Shown here: positions 27,820 through 35,929 of the stretch, piece by piece
Numbering within the stretch: position 1 is the first letter of the stretch
How the letters are laid out: each line of letters begins with the position of its first letter
From: Nonomuraea cavernae
GTDB taxonomy: Bacteria > Actinomycetota > Actinomycetes > Streptosporangiales > Streptosporangiaceae
DNA: 64,000 nt
Reading direction: 5' to 3'
NCBI RefSeq assembly: GCF_014646355.1
Contig: NZ_BMNH01000005.1
Location: 231,347-295,346, forward strand
Translations under genes and position numbers: made by a program
Notes under the pieces: generated by a model
What the model was told of the DNA's origin: nothing
What the model saw: only the letters and a program-made list of their open reading frames with translations
The model's database searches: none

Positions 27820-30378
27820 TCAGTCCAGCAGAACGAGCAGGTCGCGGTCCCCGCGCTCGCGGAGCCTGGTGAACAGGTCGGGCAGGGCCACCGGGCCGGT
27901 CATGCCGATCCTGGTGGCGATCACTCTGGCGGCCTGGTCCTTGGTGCCGCCCGGCGCGGTGTAGCCGACCAGGCGGAGCGCCCTGGTGATCTTCTCGGCG
28001 CTCTGCGCGGCGACCGGCAGGTGCCTGGCCCGCAGCACCCCCTCGTCCGACAGCGTGAGGAACAGGTGACCGCCCTCCTTCGCGCCCACGTCCACGAGCA
28101 GCCGCTCGATCGACTCCAGCACCGGCCTGCCATGCCACGTCATGGTCAGCGCGCCCGCCGCGCTCCGGACCGACCGGGTCTCACCGGGCGACAGGCCCAG
28201 GTAGGCCGCGAACCCGGTGGGCAGCGCGCACTCGCCTCCGGCCAGTTGCTCGGCCGTGACGTCGATGCGCAGCCACCACCGCCCGTCCGGCTGGCGGAAG
28301 CAGCGCCGCGTCTGCGAGACGTCCTTCAACGGCTGGTACGGCTTCGCCGGCTGCTCGCCCGACCCTCCGTTGGCCTCCACGGGGTGGGCCTCCACGTGGG
28401 CCTCCACCGGGTGGGCCTCGGCGGGCGTGGCCGGCGCGAACGCCTGGAACAGCGGCGCAGGAGACGGAGCCCCGTTGGCCGGAGCCGGCCGGGCGAACGC
28501 GGACGGCACCTCGGGCCGCATCCCCGCCGCCTCAGACAGCGCCCCCGGCTTCTCGGGCCGGGCCCCTGGCTCGTCGTCCGGGTGCGTACGGGCCGGCAGG
28601 GTCGCCAGCACGAACTGCCAGGCGGGCACCTCCAGCGCGCGGATCTCCTTCGCGTGCCACGGCGCCGCTCCGATCAGCCGCTCCTTGGGCGCGGCCGGGC
28701 CGATCGACCTGCGCAGCTCGTCCAGGTGCGCCCGGTACGGCGCCGCCTCGTCGCTGGCCAGCCACTGGTCGAGCTGCGCTCTCAGCCGCGTCTCGGTCGC
28801 GGCGATCTCGGCGGGGGGCACGGCGAACAGCTTGGCCAGCTGGTCCACCGCCGACGGCTCATCGGTGAACACCCTGTTCTGCGCGACGGCCCAGCTCTTG
28901 TCGTCCAGACCGGCGAACGCCGTCTCGATCAGCTCGGCCAGGTCCCCTCCGTCACCGGATGGCCCGTCCTCACCGTCACGCCCGCTCCCAGCGCCGTCGA
29001 CATCCTCGTCCCGGCCCAGCACCGCCGAACCGTCCGCGCCGACACCCCGCCCCTGCGGGTCACCGGCGTCCCGGTGGGCCTCGGCGATGTCCACTTCCGC
29101 CGGCCGGTGATCCGGGCCACCCTCGGCGAGGCCCGCCTCCGCCGACGGGTCATCCGCGTTGGCCTCAGCGATGGCCGCCTTCGCCGGTGAGTCAGCCGCG
29201 TCGGCACGGTCAGCGTCACCGGCGTCGGCGTCGGCGTCAGCCTGCGGGCCGGCCGCATTCGCCCGGTCCGAGTCGGCGGGGTTCGCGTCGGCTACCTCCG
29301 CGTGTTCGGCGTCAGCGGCGTACGCCTCCGAGCCGTCGTGGCCGTCGGCGGGCTCCGGTTCGCGGGACTGCGATTCGCCGCGACCCGCGCGGTGCGCTTC
29401 GACGGCCTCGTCCGCGGAGTCAGCCTGCCGGCGCGCCGCTGAGGCAGAGTTCGCCGCCTCCACGGAGTCGTCGAACCGGCCGTGTGCCTGGGCGGCTTCG
29501 TCGGCGACCCGCTGGTCCGGTTGGGCGTCGGCGGAGTCCGTACCGGACGGCGAGACGGCCTGGTCCGACGGCGAGTCGGACGGGTCGGACGGCGAGTCGG
29601 CTGTGGTGGAAGCCGGGGGTTCGGCCAGGGACAGGCCGGGGGAGTCGGCTGGTCCGGCCGCGTCCTCGGCGGGCTGGCCGTGTGGGTCGACGGCCCGGAA
29701 GCGGGGACGGAAGACGTCGGCGAGGCCGTCGGCCGGGGACGCACCGCCGGGGGAGGGGTCTCGGGGAGGGCCGTCGAGGACCCGGGGGCGCAGCGGGCCC
29801 GAGGAGTCGGCCGAGGGCACGTCCGCGTCGACCGCGAGCTGCGGCTCGGAGGCGTCCTCGGTCAGGGGTTCGGCGTCGGCGTCGAGCACCGGCTGGGAGT
29901 CGTCGGTGGCCGGTTCGAGAACCACGATCTCGGCGCCGGGCGCCTCGGCGGGCGTGGAGACGGCCGTGGGACGGGCGGGGGCGAGTCGTACCAGGACCGA
30001 GGAGAACAGCGTGGTGAGCACGGGGCGCGCCTGGATGAACGGCTGGTCGACCAGCTCCCTGCCCGTCAGGGCGAGCAGCCCGGCCCAGGAGCCCGCCCGG
30101 TCGAGGGCGATCGCGACCTGCGGCTCGTCGGCCTCATCCGGATCGAGCACGTGCAGCGCGGGCAGGACGTCACCCACGGAGGCGGCGGGCCAGTGCTCCA
30201 GCGTGATCTCCGTGAGGAGCTCGGCCAGCGACTCCGGGGCGATCGCCGCGAGGACCAGCGGGAGGGGCAGGCTGCGCCACCAGGCGTCCGGGAGGTCCGG
30301 CTGACCGGTGAGAAGCGTGATCGTGGACGCGTCGCTCCACCTCAACGGTGGTACGAGGTCGCTCAGGCAGAAATTCAT
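27820..30378 (-). CDS. Acidic paralogue of the sigma-4-like protein (cassette gene 1)
   Basis: 852 residues, first gene of the cassette. The N-terminal domain (MNFCLSDLVPPLRW) and the C-terminal domain (about 680-852, YQPLKDVSQTRRCFRQPDGR onward, ending LRERGDRDLLVLLD) match the 612-residue protein. The sigma-4-like region is still recognisable (AVDQLAKLFAVPPAEIAATE) but its recognition helix is lost. The winged-helix middle is replaced by Pro/Ala-rich sequence with an AHPVEA repeat. A disordered, strongly acidic Asp/Ala/Glu-rich insert of about 300 residues (roughly 190-490) separates the N-terminal domain from the rest. One paralogue appears to have kept DNA recognition while the other became an acidic scaffold or inhibitor; this is inference. 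Confidence 0.72.
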   Translation of the reverse strand: MNFCLSDLVPPLRWSDASTITLLTGQPDLPDAWWRSLPLPLVLAAIAPESLAELLTEITLEHWPAASVGDVLPALHVLDPDEADEPQVAIALDRAGSWAGLLALTGRELVDQPFIQARPVLTTLFSSVLVRLAPARPTAVSTPAEAPGAEIVVLEPATDDSQPVLDADAEPLTEDASEPQLAVDADVPSADSSGPLRPRVLDGPPRDPSPGGASPADGLADVFRPRFRAVDPHGQPAEDAAGPADSPGLSLAEPPASTTADSPSDPSDSPSDQAVSPSGTDSADAQPDQRVADEAAQAHGRFDDSVEAANSASAARRQADSADEAVEAHRAGRGESQSREPEPADGHDGSEAYAADAEHAEVADANPADSDRANAAGPQADADADAGDADRADAADSPAKAAIAEANADDPSAEAGLAEGGPDHRPAEVDIAEAHRDAGDPQGRGVGADGSAVLGRDEDVDGAGSGRDGEDGPSGDGGDLAELIETAFAGLDDKSWAVAQNRVFTDEPSAVDQLAKLFAVPPAEIAATETRLRAQLDQWLASDEAAPYRAHLDELRRSIGPAAPKERLIGAAPWHAKEIRALEVPAWQFVLATLPARTHPDDEPGARPEKPGALSEAAGMRPEVPSAFARPAPANGAPSPAPLFQAFAPATPAEAHPVEAHVEAHPVEANGGSGEQPAKPYQPLKDVSQTRRCFRQPDGRWWLRIDVTAEQLAGGECALPTGFAAYLGLSPGETRSVRSAAGALTMTWHGRPVLESIERLLVDVGAKEGGHLFLTLSDEGVLRARHLPVAAQSAEKITRALRLVGYTAPGGTKDQAARVIATRIGMTGPVALPDLFTRLRERGDRDLLVLLD

Positions 30379-30490
30379 CCCGTTCCGTTCACCAGCCCCT
30401 CACTCCGCCGAAGCGGTGCAGCCATACTCTCGCCGCCCACGGAACAGACCATAGTCCGGCAAAACGGCACTACGCATCATGGACGACGCA

Positions 30491-31267
30491 TCAACGCCGT
30501 ACGGCCGCGAAGCGCAGGCGTACATAGTCGGCCATCCAGCCGGTCTCCCTGCGCAGCGCCGGCGCCGCCAGCTCGTTGACCCGCCGGAGCAGGGGTTCGA
30601 CGATATCCGGCGGCAGCCCTTCGAGTACCGAGGACGCGAACATGCGCACCCAGTCGGCGGCTCCGCCGGGGCACTCGTCGAGGGGCGTGGGGCGGTCGAA
30701 GTATTCGAGCAGCCGCACGACGAAGCCCTCGCGTTCCAGGCGCTGGGCGTAGTCGGCGGGCGTGGGGAAGTACCAGGGCAGGTCGGGTTCGCGCAGGCCG
30801 TACTCGCGCCAGGCCGTGAGCATGGCGGCGGTCAGCTCGGCGCAGTTGCCGGCCCCGCCCATCTCGGCGACGAATCTCCCGCCGGGCGTGAGCGCCTCGC
30901 GCACGCTGGCGATGACCGCGCCGGGTTCGCGGCTCATCCAGTGCAGCGCGGCGTTGGAGAAGACGGCGTCGTAGGCCTGCGCCACGGTGAAGTCGTGGCC
31001 GTCGCCGACGATGAAGTCGATGCCCGGATACTGGGCGAGGGCCTTCTCGATCATCGCGGAGGACCCGTCGATGCCGAGCACGCGGGCCCCGCGGGAGGCG
31101 ATCTGGGCGGTCTGTACGCCGGTGCCGCAGCCGAGGTCCAGCACGCGCTCCCCCGGCTGCGGGTCGAGCAGGTCGACGAGGGGAGCGCCCTGGGTGGAGA
31201 CGTAGCCGAAGCTGCCGTCGTAGGCGCGACTGCTCCACCGCTCCAAGCTCGGTGTGTCATAGCGCAA
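30491..31267 (-). CDS. Class I SAM-dependent methyltransferase
   Basis: 258 residues. The SAM-binding glycine loop VLDLGCGTGVQTAQIA, an acidic strand-2 end (VLGIDGSS) and VFSNAALHWMSREP are typical of the trans-aconitate/UbiE-like group of small-molecule methyltransferases. Substrate unknown. The TTG start at 31267 is the only one giving a full N-terminus. Its 3' end lies 112 bp from the start of the helicase cassette on the same strand, so read-through into the cassette is possible but not shown. Confidence 0.82.
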   Translation of the reverse strand: MRYDTPSLERWSSRAYDGSFGYVSTQGAPLVDLLDPQPGERVLDLGCGTGVQTAQIASRGARVLGIDGSSAMIEKALAQYPGIDFIVGDGHDFTVAQAYDAVFSNAALHWMSREPGAVIASVREALTPGGRFVAEMGGAGNCAELTAAMLTAWREYGLREPDLPWYFPTPADYAQRLEREGFVVRLLEYFDRPTPLDECPGGAADWVRMFASSVLEGLPPDIVEPLLRRVNELAAPALRRETGWMADYVRLRFAAVRR

Positions 31268-31367
31268 GACGATCAGCTCTCTTCGTCAGACATCGGGCCC
31301 CCGTGGCCGTGCTGTCCATTCACTTTAGAGGCTGAAAGTCTCTATGACATACCAAGTCACATCGGTC

Positions 31368-32426
31368 TCATCCGCCGCTCTTTGTCCATTCCTTCTTCAG
31401 ATAGGACTTGCCGGCGTCCGTCTGCGGGATCGTGAGCAGGATGGGCGGTCCGGGGGCCGCGGGCAGCTGGGCCGCCTGATGGGTGTCGAGCGTGCCCCGC
31501 GTGAGCATGGCCTCGCCGCGAGCGGGCCGGGCGAACCCCTTCTGCAGGAGGTTCTGGCCTTCGTCGGAGAAGACGAACTCCTGCCAGAGCCGGGCGGCGG
31601 CGGGATGCGGCGCGTGCTTGCTGATCGCCTGGACGTGGTAGGCGCCGAGCGGCGCGTCCTTCGGGATCGTCACCTTCCACGCCTCGGGGTCATGGGCGCT
31701 GCGGATGGCGTTGAGGTGGTCCCAGCCGACGACGACGTTGGCCTTGGCCGGCTCGGTGAGCCGCCCCTCCCGCTTCAGCTTGCGGAACAGCTCCACCCCG
31801 CGCTGCGGGCGCGGCGCGCCGTGCAGCAGCGAGGCCGCCATCACGCCCTCGAAGGCGGCCATGGACCGCAGCGGGTCGCCGTCGAGCGCCACCACGTACC
31901 CGGGCTTGGCCAGGTCGGCGAAGGAGGCGGGCGCGGACACCGTGCGCGGGTCGTAGCCGATCGACATGTAGCTGCCGTAGGCGGCGTACCAGGCGCCGGA
32001 CGTGTCCTTGACGTCGTCGGGCAGGTCCTGCCAGCCCTGCACCTTGTACGGGGCGAACTTGCCGGCGTTGGCCACCGCCACGTCCAGGGTCAGGTCGAAC
32101 ACGTCGGGCTTCAGCCGCCCGGCGGCGTCGATCTCGCGCTGGCTGCTGGCGTTCGGCTCGAACTCGTTCACCTTGATGCCGTACCTGTCGGCGAAGGTGT
32201 CGATGAGCTCGCCGTAGTTGACCCAGTCACGCGGCAGGGCGATGACGTTGAGCTCGCCCTCCTGCTTGGCGGCCTCGGCGAGCCGCTCCAGGCTGCCGAA
32301 GCCCGCCTTCATGGAGTCGGCGTTGGCGTTGACCGGAGGCAACGGCTTGGTCTCTGTGGTCGTCGACGCGCCGCATCCGGCGCTGACGAGGATGGCTGCG
32401 GCAGCGGCGCAGGTACGTACGGTCAC
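31368..32426 (-). CDS. Orphan ABC-type extracellular solute-binding lipoprotein
   Basis: 352 residues. A type II signal ends in the lipobox VSAGC, so the mature protein is lipid-anchored at a Cys near residue 18. The body resembles the PotD/Fe(III)-type substrate-binding family (LNVIALPRDWVNYGELIDTF, then a two-lobe pattern with YGSYMSIGYDPR). No permease or ATPase gene is adjacent, so it is an orphan or served from elsewhere. The GTG start is 17 bp after the small SH3-like gene on the same strand, suggesting co-transcription. Confidence 0.83.
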   Translation of the reverse strand: MTVRTCAAAAAILVSAGCGASTTTETKPLPPVNANADSMKAGFGSLERLAEAAKQEGELNVIALPRDWVNYGELIDTFADRYGIKVNEFEPNASSQREIDAAGRLKPDVFDLTLDVAVANAGKFAPYKVQGWQDLPDDVKDTSGAWYAAYGSYMSIGYDPRTVSAPASFADLAKPGYVVALDGDPLRSMAAFEGVMAASLLHGAPRPQRGVELFRKLKREGRLTEPAKANVVVGWDHLNAIRSAHDPEAWKVTIPKDAPLGAYHVQAISKHAPHPAAARLWQEFVFSDEGQNLLQKGFARPARGEAMLTRGTLDTHQAAQLPAAPGPPILLTIPQTDAGKSYLKKEWTKSGG

Positions 32427-32443
32427 AGAGTGAATACTTACGG

Positions 32444-32674
32444 TTACGAAGCTCCAGGTCGAGGAGGCGCGGCGGGAACGACTCGGGCCGCCACCAGCGA
32501 CTCTTCGGGGATCTCCACCAGCGTGCCGTCTCTTTTACGAACCTTGAGCACTCCGTCGGCCCACGATTCGAGGACGCCCACCGTGTCGCGGAAACCCGCC
32601 GGATCGCGTCTGCGCGTGGTGATTCGCGTCCCCACGTCGGCTGCTGTGATGCTGATCACGAAGCGACCGGCCAC
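32444..32674 (-). CDS. Stand-alone SH3-like domain protein (Rv0428c N-terminal type)
   Basis: 76 residues. The pattern GTRITTRRRDPAG, then GVLESWADGVLKVRKRDG, EIPEESLVAARVVP and AAPP resembles the small SH3-like domain that precedes a GNAT acetyltransferase in proteins such as Rv0428c (from memory). Here it stands alone with its own GTG start (GGAGGG about 13 bases upstream) and stop. The fusion partner may have been lost or be encoded elsewhere. Confidence 0.65.
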   Translation of the reverse strand: MAGRFVISITAADVGTRITTRRRDPAGFRDTVGVLESWADGVLKVRKRDGTLVEIPEESLVAARVVPAAPPRPGAS

Positions 32675-32780
32675 GAGTTTGCCACCCTCCGTTCCGGCCA
32701 GTTGGCAAGCACGGCAATACTAGGGCGTAGCAAACCGCGGTCAGAGACATGCCATGGTGGCGGAGAAGAAGGAGCTCGAG

Positions 32781-33107
32781 GTGACCTACGTCATCGCGCA
32801 GCCTTGCGTGGACGTCCTGGACAAGGCGTGCATCGAGGAATGCCCCGTCGACTGCATCTACGAGGGCGAGCGCATGCTTTACATTCACCCCGACGAGTGC
32901 GTGGACTGCGGCGCGTGCGAGCCAGTGTGCCCCGTCGAGGCCATTTTCTACGAGGACGACCTTCCTGAGCAGTGGAAGGAGTACTACCGGGCCAACGTCG
33001 ACTTCTTCGAGGACCTCGGCTCGCCCGGTGGCGCCTCCAAGGTCGGCAAGATCGAGAAGGACCACCCGGTCGTGGCCGCGCTGCCCCCGCAGGGCGAGGG
33101 CCACTAG
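32781..33107 (+). CDS. fdxC: Seven-iron ferredoxin
   Basis: 108 residues from GTG 32781, placed by AAGGAG seven bases upstream; an earlier in-frame start at 32754 is rejected because ferredoxins of this type begin MTYVIA. Cluster ligands are in PCVDVLDKACIEECPVDC and ECVDCGACEPVCPVEA, giving one [3Fe-4S] and one [4Fe-4S]. It is a low-potential electron carrier for cytochromes P450 or other redox enzymes. It is followed by dapC, the same order as fdxC-Rv1178 in mycobacteria. Confidence 0.93.
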   Translation: MTYVIAQPCVDVLDKACIEECPVDCIYEGERMLYIHPDECVDCGACEPVCPVEAIFYEDDLPEQWKEYYRANVDFFEDLGSPGGASKVGKIEKDHPVVAALPPQGEGH

Positions 33108-33240
33108 CCTTCGCAGGGCGTGGGCCGCCCTTCGGGGCCGCCCACCCGCGGGTCTTCCCGGGCGCCGTCTCGGGAAGACGCGACCGGCCGAGTTCCGGCG
33201 CGCGTCGAGTCCCGCCGCACCACCGAGATCCTGGAGCCTC

Positions 33241-34311
33241 GTGAACACCCTGCCTGACTTCCCGTGGGACCGGCTGGAGCCGTACAAGGAGCGTGCCCGC
33301 GCGCATCCCGAGGGCATCGTCGACCTGTCGGTCGGCACGCCCGTCGATCCGGTGCCGGGCCTGGTCCAGAGCGCGCTGTGCGCGTCAGCGGACAGCCCCG
33401 GCTATCCGCTGACCCACGGCACCGCGGAGTTGCGGGAGGCCGCGGCGGGCTGGCTGCGCCGCAGGCACGGCGTCACGGTCGACGCGCGCGACGTGCTGCC
33501 GCTGCTCGGGTCCAAGGAGTTCGTCGCCTGGCTGCCGACCTATCTCGGCGCCAAGCGGGTCGTCTTCCCCGAGCTGGCCTATCCCACCTACGACGTGGGG
33601 GCCCGGCTGGCCGGAGCGGCGGCGACGGCGGCCGACGGCCTGCTGGCACTCGGTCCCCAGCACGTCGACCTGGTCTGGGTCAACTCCCCGGGCAACCCCA
33701 CGGGCCGGGTGCTGCCGCCCGAGCACCTGCGCAAGGTGGTGGCCTGGGCGCGCGAGCGCGGCACGGTGGTCGCCTCCGACGAGTGCTACCTCGAGCTCGG
33801 CTGGGAAGAACAACCGGTCTCCATCCTGCATCCCGACGTCTGCGGCGGCTCCCACGAGGGGCTGCTCGCGGTGCACTCGCTGTCCAAACGGTCCAACCTG
33901 GCCGGATACCGGGCGGCGTTCGTCACGGGCGACCCCGCTCTGGTGGGCCGGTTGCTGCACGTGCGCAAGCACGCGGGCATGCTGATGCCCGGCCCCGTGC
34001 AGGCCGCGATGACGGCCGCGCTGGGCGACGACGAGCACGCCGACGCGCAGCGCGAGCTCTACGCCGCCCGTCGTGCCCGGCTGCGTCCGGCGCTCGAACA
34101 GGCGGGCTGGCGCGTCGATCACTCGACGGCCGGACTGTACTTCTGGGCGTCCAACGGAGAGAACGCCTGGGATCAGGTAGGCAAACTCTCCGAAATCGGC
34201 ATTTTGGTCGCACCAGGCGATTTCTACGGACCAGCAGGTAAGCGACATGTCCGTATCGCCATGACGGCCACTGACGAAAGGATCAGTGCGGCGGTGCGCC
34301 GCCTCCAGTAG
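33241..34311 (+). CDS. dapC: Succinyldiaminopimelate transaminase
   Basis: 356 residues, class I/II PLP aminotransferase. It makes N-succinyl-LL-DAP from the 6-oxo precursor with glutamate, in lysine and peptidoglycan DAP synthesis. PLP elements: NSPGNPTG, DECYLELGW and SLSKRSNLAGYRAAF (the Lys forms the Schiff base). GTG start with GGAG four bases before it. dapD and dapE lie 1.6-2.5 kb downstream, supporting the DapC assignment. Confidence 0.88.
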   Translation: MNTLPDFPWDRLEPYKERARAHPEGIVDLSVGTPVDPVPGLVQSALCASADSPGYPLTHGTAELREAAAGWLRRRHGVTVDARDVLPLLGSKEFVAWLPTYLGAKRVVFPELAYPTYDVGARLAGAAATAADGLLALGPQHVDLVWVNSPGNPTGRVLPPEHLRKVVAWARERGTVVASDECYLELGWEEQPVSILHPDVCGGSHEGLLAVHSLSKRSNLAGYRAAFVTGDPALVGRLLHVRKHAGMLMPGPVQAAMTAALGDDEHADAQRELYAARRARLRPALEQAGWRVDHSTAGLYFWASNGENAWDQVGKLSEIGILVAPGDFYGPAGKRHVRIAMTATDERISAAVRRLQ

Positions 34312-34329
34312 GATCCCGCGTCATAGTCA

Positions 34330-34345
34330 GCTCGCAATTGCGAGC
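34330..34345. promoter_or_regulatory. Perfect 16-bp palindrome upstream of the DUF4178 gene
   Basis: GCTCGCAATTGCGAGC lies 59 bp before the DUF4178 start and 19 bp after the dapC stop, followed by an AT-rich stretch (CATAAATTGATAAGG) that could hold a promoter. It could be an operator or a short terminator for dapC; there is no loop, so an operator is somewhat more likely. Confidence 0.4.
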
Positions 34346-34403
34346 AAGCATAAATTGATAAGGGCGTTTGCCGAGGCAGACCGCGAGTGGAGCGAGCTGA
34401 TCG

Positions 34404-35072
34404 ATGAGCATGACCTCCATGGTCGTACTCGGGCTGAGCATCGCCACCGTCCTCCTGCTGCTGGGAGCCTTCTTGGCCACCCTGCGCCAGGACAGGAAGG
34501 ACCGCACAGCCGCGCCGCCGGTTGAGGTCGCTCCCGTTGAGACCCCGTTACCGGCGCCGGTGAGCGCGGCTGGGCATGCGGGGTCCGACTACACCGATCC
34601 CCGGACCATCCAGGTCGGAGACCGAATCCACGTCCACGGCTCGCCCGCGCGCGTGCTGGGCGCGATGTTCATGTCGTGGCAGGGCCAGCAGTGGACCGAA
34701 TACCTGCTCCGCGACCGCACCCGCCGCTTCCAGTGGCTGTCGGTGGAGGTGCGCCAGGGTCTCGCCCAGGGCGATCCGCCGCACCTGGAGGTGCTCCTCT
34801 GGACCGAGGTGCCCACCCAGGGCATGGTCCCCGCCAAGAGCATGCTGATCATGGAGGGCGTCGAGTTCTTCCCGATCGAGCGGGGCACGGCGGCGTTCCG
34901 ATGTGAGGGCGACACCGGCAACCCGGAGCGCGGGCTGCTCGACTTCGCCGACTACCGCGCCTCCGACGGGCGGCTGCTCTCCTTCGAACGCATCCAGGGC
35001 AGGGCGTGGACCGCCAGCTACGCCCGGCCGCTGCCGCCCGGCTCGATCGACATCGTCAGCCGCGCGTCCTAG
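34404..35072 (+). CDS. DUF4178-type membrane-anchored protein
   Basis: 222 residues: one N-terminal transmembrane helix (VVLGLSIATVLLLLGAFLAT), a Pro/Val-rich linker, then a cytoplasmic beta-rich domain (about 65-220) of DUF4178 type with IQVGDRIHVHG and WTEYLLRDRTRRFQWL. Function unknown. Its stop overlaps the stop of the convergent gene at the CTAG tetranucleotide 35069-35072. Confidence 0.7.
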   Translation: MSMTSMVVLGLSIATVLLLLGAFLATLRQDRKDRTAAPPVEVAPVETPLPAPVSAAGHAGSDYTDPRTIQVGDRIHVHGSPARVLGAMFMSWQGQQWTEYLLRDRTRRFQWLSVEVRQGLAQGDPPHLEVLLWTEVPTQGMVPAKSMLIMEGVEFFPIERGTAAFRCEGDTGNPERGLLDFADYRASDGRLLSFERIQGRAWTASYARPLPPGSIDIVSRAS

Positions 35073-35929
35073 GACAGCTCGACGCGGCGGTCGCCCGCCT
35101 TGCCGCCGGACCGCCAGTCGTCGGCCTCCAGGTCGTTGGACCAGGTGGCCCCGCTGAACCCGACCCGGCTCAGGCCGTATTCGCGCGCGTGGGCCACCGA
35201 CCAGGCGGCGATCAGCCAGCCGCGCCGCTTGCTGGTGATGGTGGTGTCGCCGAGTGCCCGCGCGAGCTGGCGGCGGGCCTCACCGGTGCGGGCCACGGGC
35301 GTGGCGGTCTGCCCCTTGGCCGGTGGATACCAGCAGTGCACGGACCGGGGAACCCGGCCGGTGAACGCCGCGGCCAGGATCTTGGCGTCGGACTCGTGGG
35401 GCGCGTAGGCGTAGCCGCCGGCGGAGCGCTGCACCTCCTGCGCGGCCTCGGCGAGCGGGATGGTGCGGTAGTTCTTGACCTTGACCAGCGCGGCGAAGAA
35501 CTTGTTGGTCGAGTAGACCGGGTCCATGATCTGTTTCTGCGTGCCCCATCCCTGCGACTCGCGCTGCTGGAACACCCCGACCGAGTCGCGGTCGCCGTGG
35601 TCGAGGTTGCGCAGCTTCGACTCCTGCAGCGCCGTCGCGTAGGCGATCACGACGGCTCGCTCGGGCAGCCTGCGCCGTGCCGCCACGGCCGCGATGGTGG
35701 CCGACACCTGCGCCTGCTCGATGTCGAGGCCGAGCGACCCCTGGGGAGTCCGTACGAGGCAGGAGGCATCGGGCACGGCCAGCGGCTTGGCCTTCTTGAG
35801 CAGCGCGTAGAGGCCCACGGAGATGCCCACCGCGAGCACGAGAACGATGACCGCGATGGTGAAGACTCCGCGGGAGAAGCGCAGGCGCACCCTGAAAAAC
35901 CTACCCGGCCAGATAGGCTCCGTGGCCAT
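35069..35929 (-). CDS. Membrane-anchored lysozyme-like (transglycosylase-like) protein
   Basis: 286 residues with an N-terminal helix (GVFTIAVIVLVLAVGISVGL) placing the body outside the cell. The region AYATALQESKLRN with SVGVFQQRESQGWGT resembles the goose-lysozyme/transglycosylase fold, with Glu in LQES as candidate catalytic acid. A role in peptidoglycan remodelling is inferred. The start is uncertain: ATG at 35929 overlaps the divergent dapD ATG (CATG), and GTG at 35890 is an alternative. Confidence 0.68.
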   Translation of the reverse strand: MATEPIWPGRFFRVRLRFSRGVFTIAVIVLVLAVGISVGLYALLKKAKPLAVPDASCLVRTPQGSLGLDIEQAQVSATIAAVAARRRLPERAVVIAYATALQESKLRNLDHGDRDSVGVFQQRESQGWGTQKQIMDPVYSTNKFFAALVKVKNYRTIPLAEAAQEVQRSAGGYAYAPHESDAKILAAAFTGRVPRSVHCWYPPAKGQTATPVARTGEARRQLARALGDTTITSKRRGWLIAAWSVAHAREYGLSRVGFSGATWSNDLEADDWRSGGKAGDRRVELS

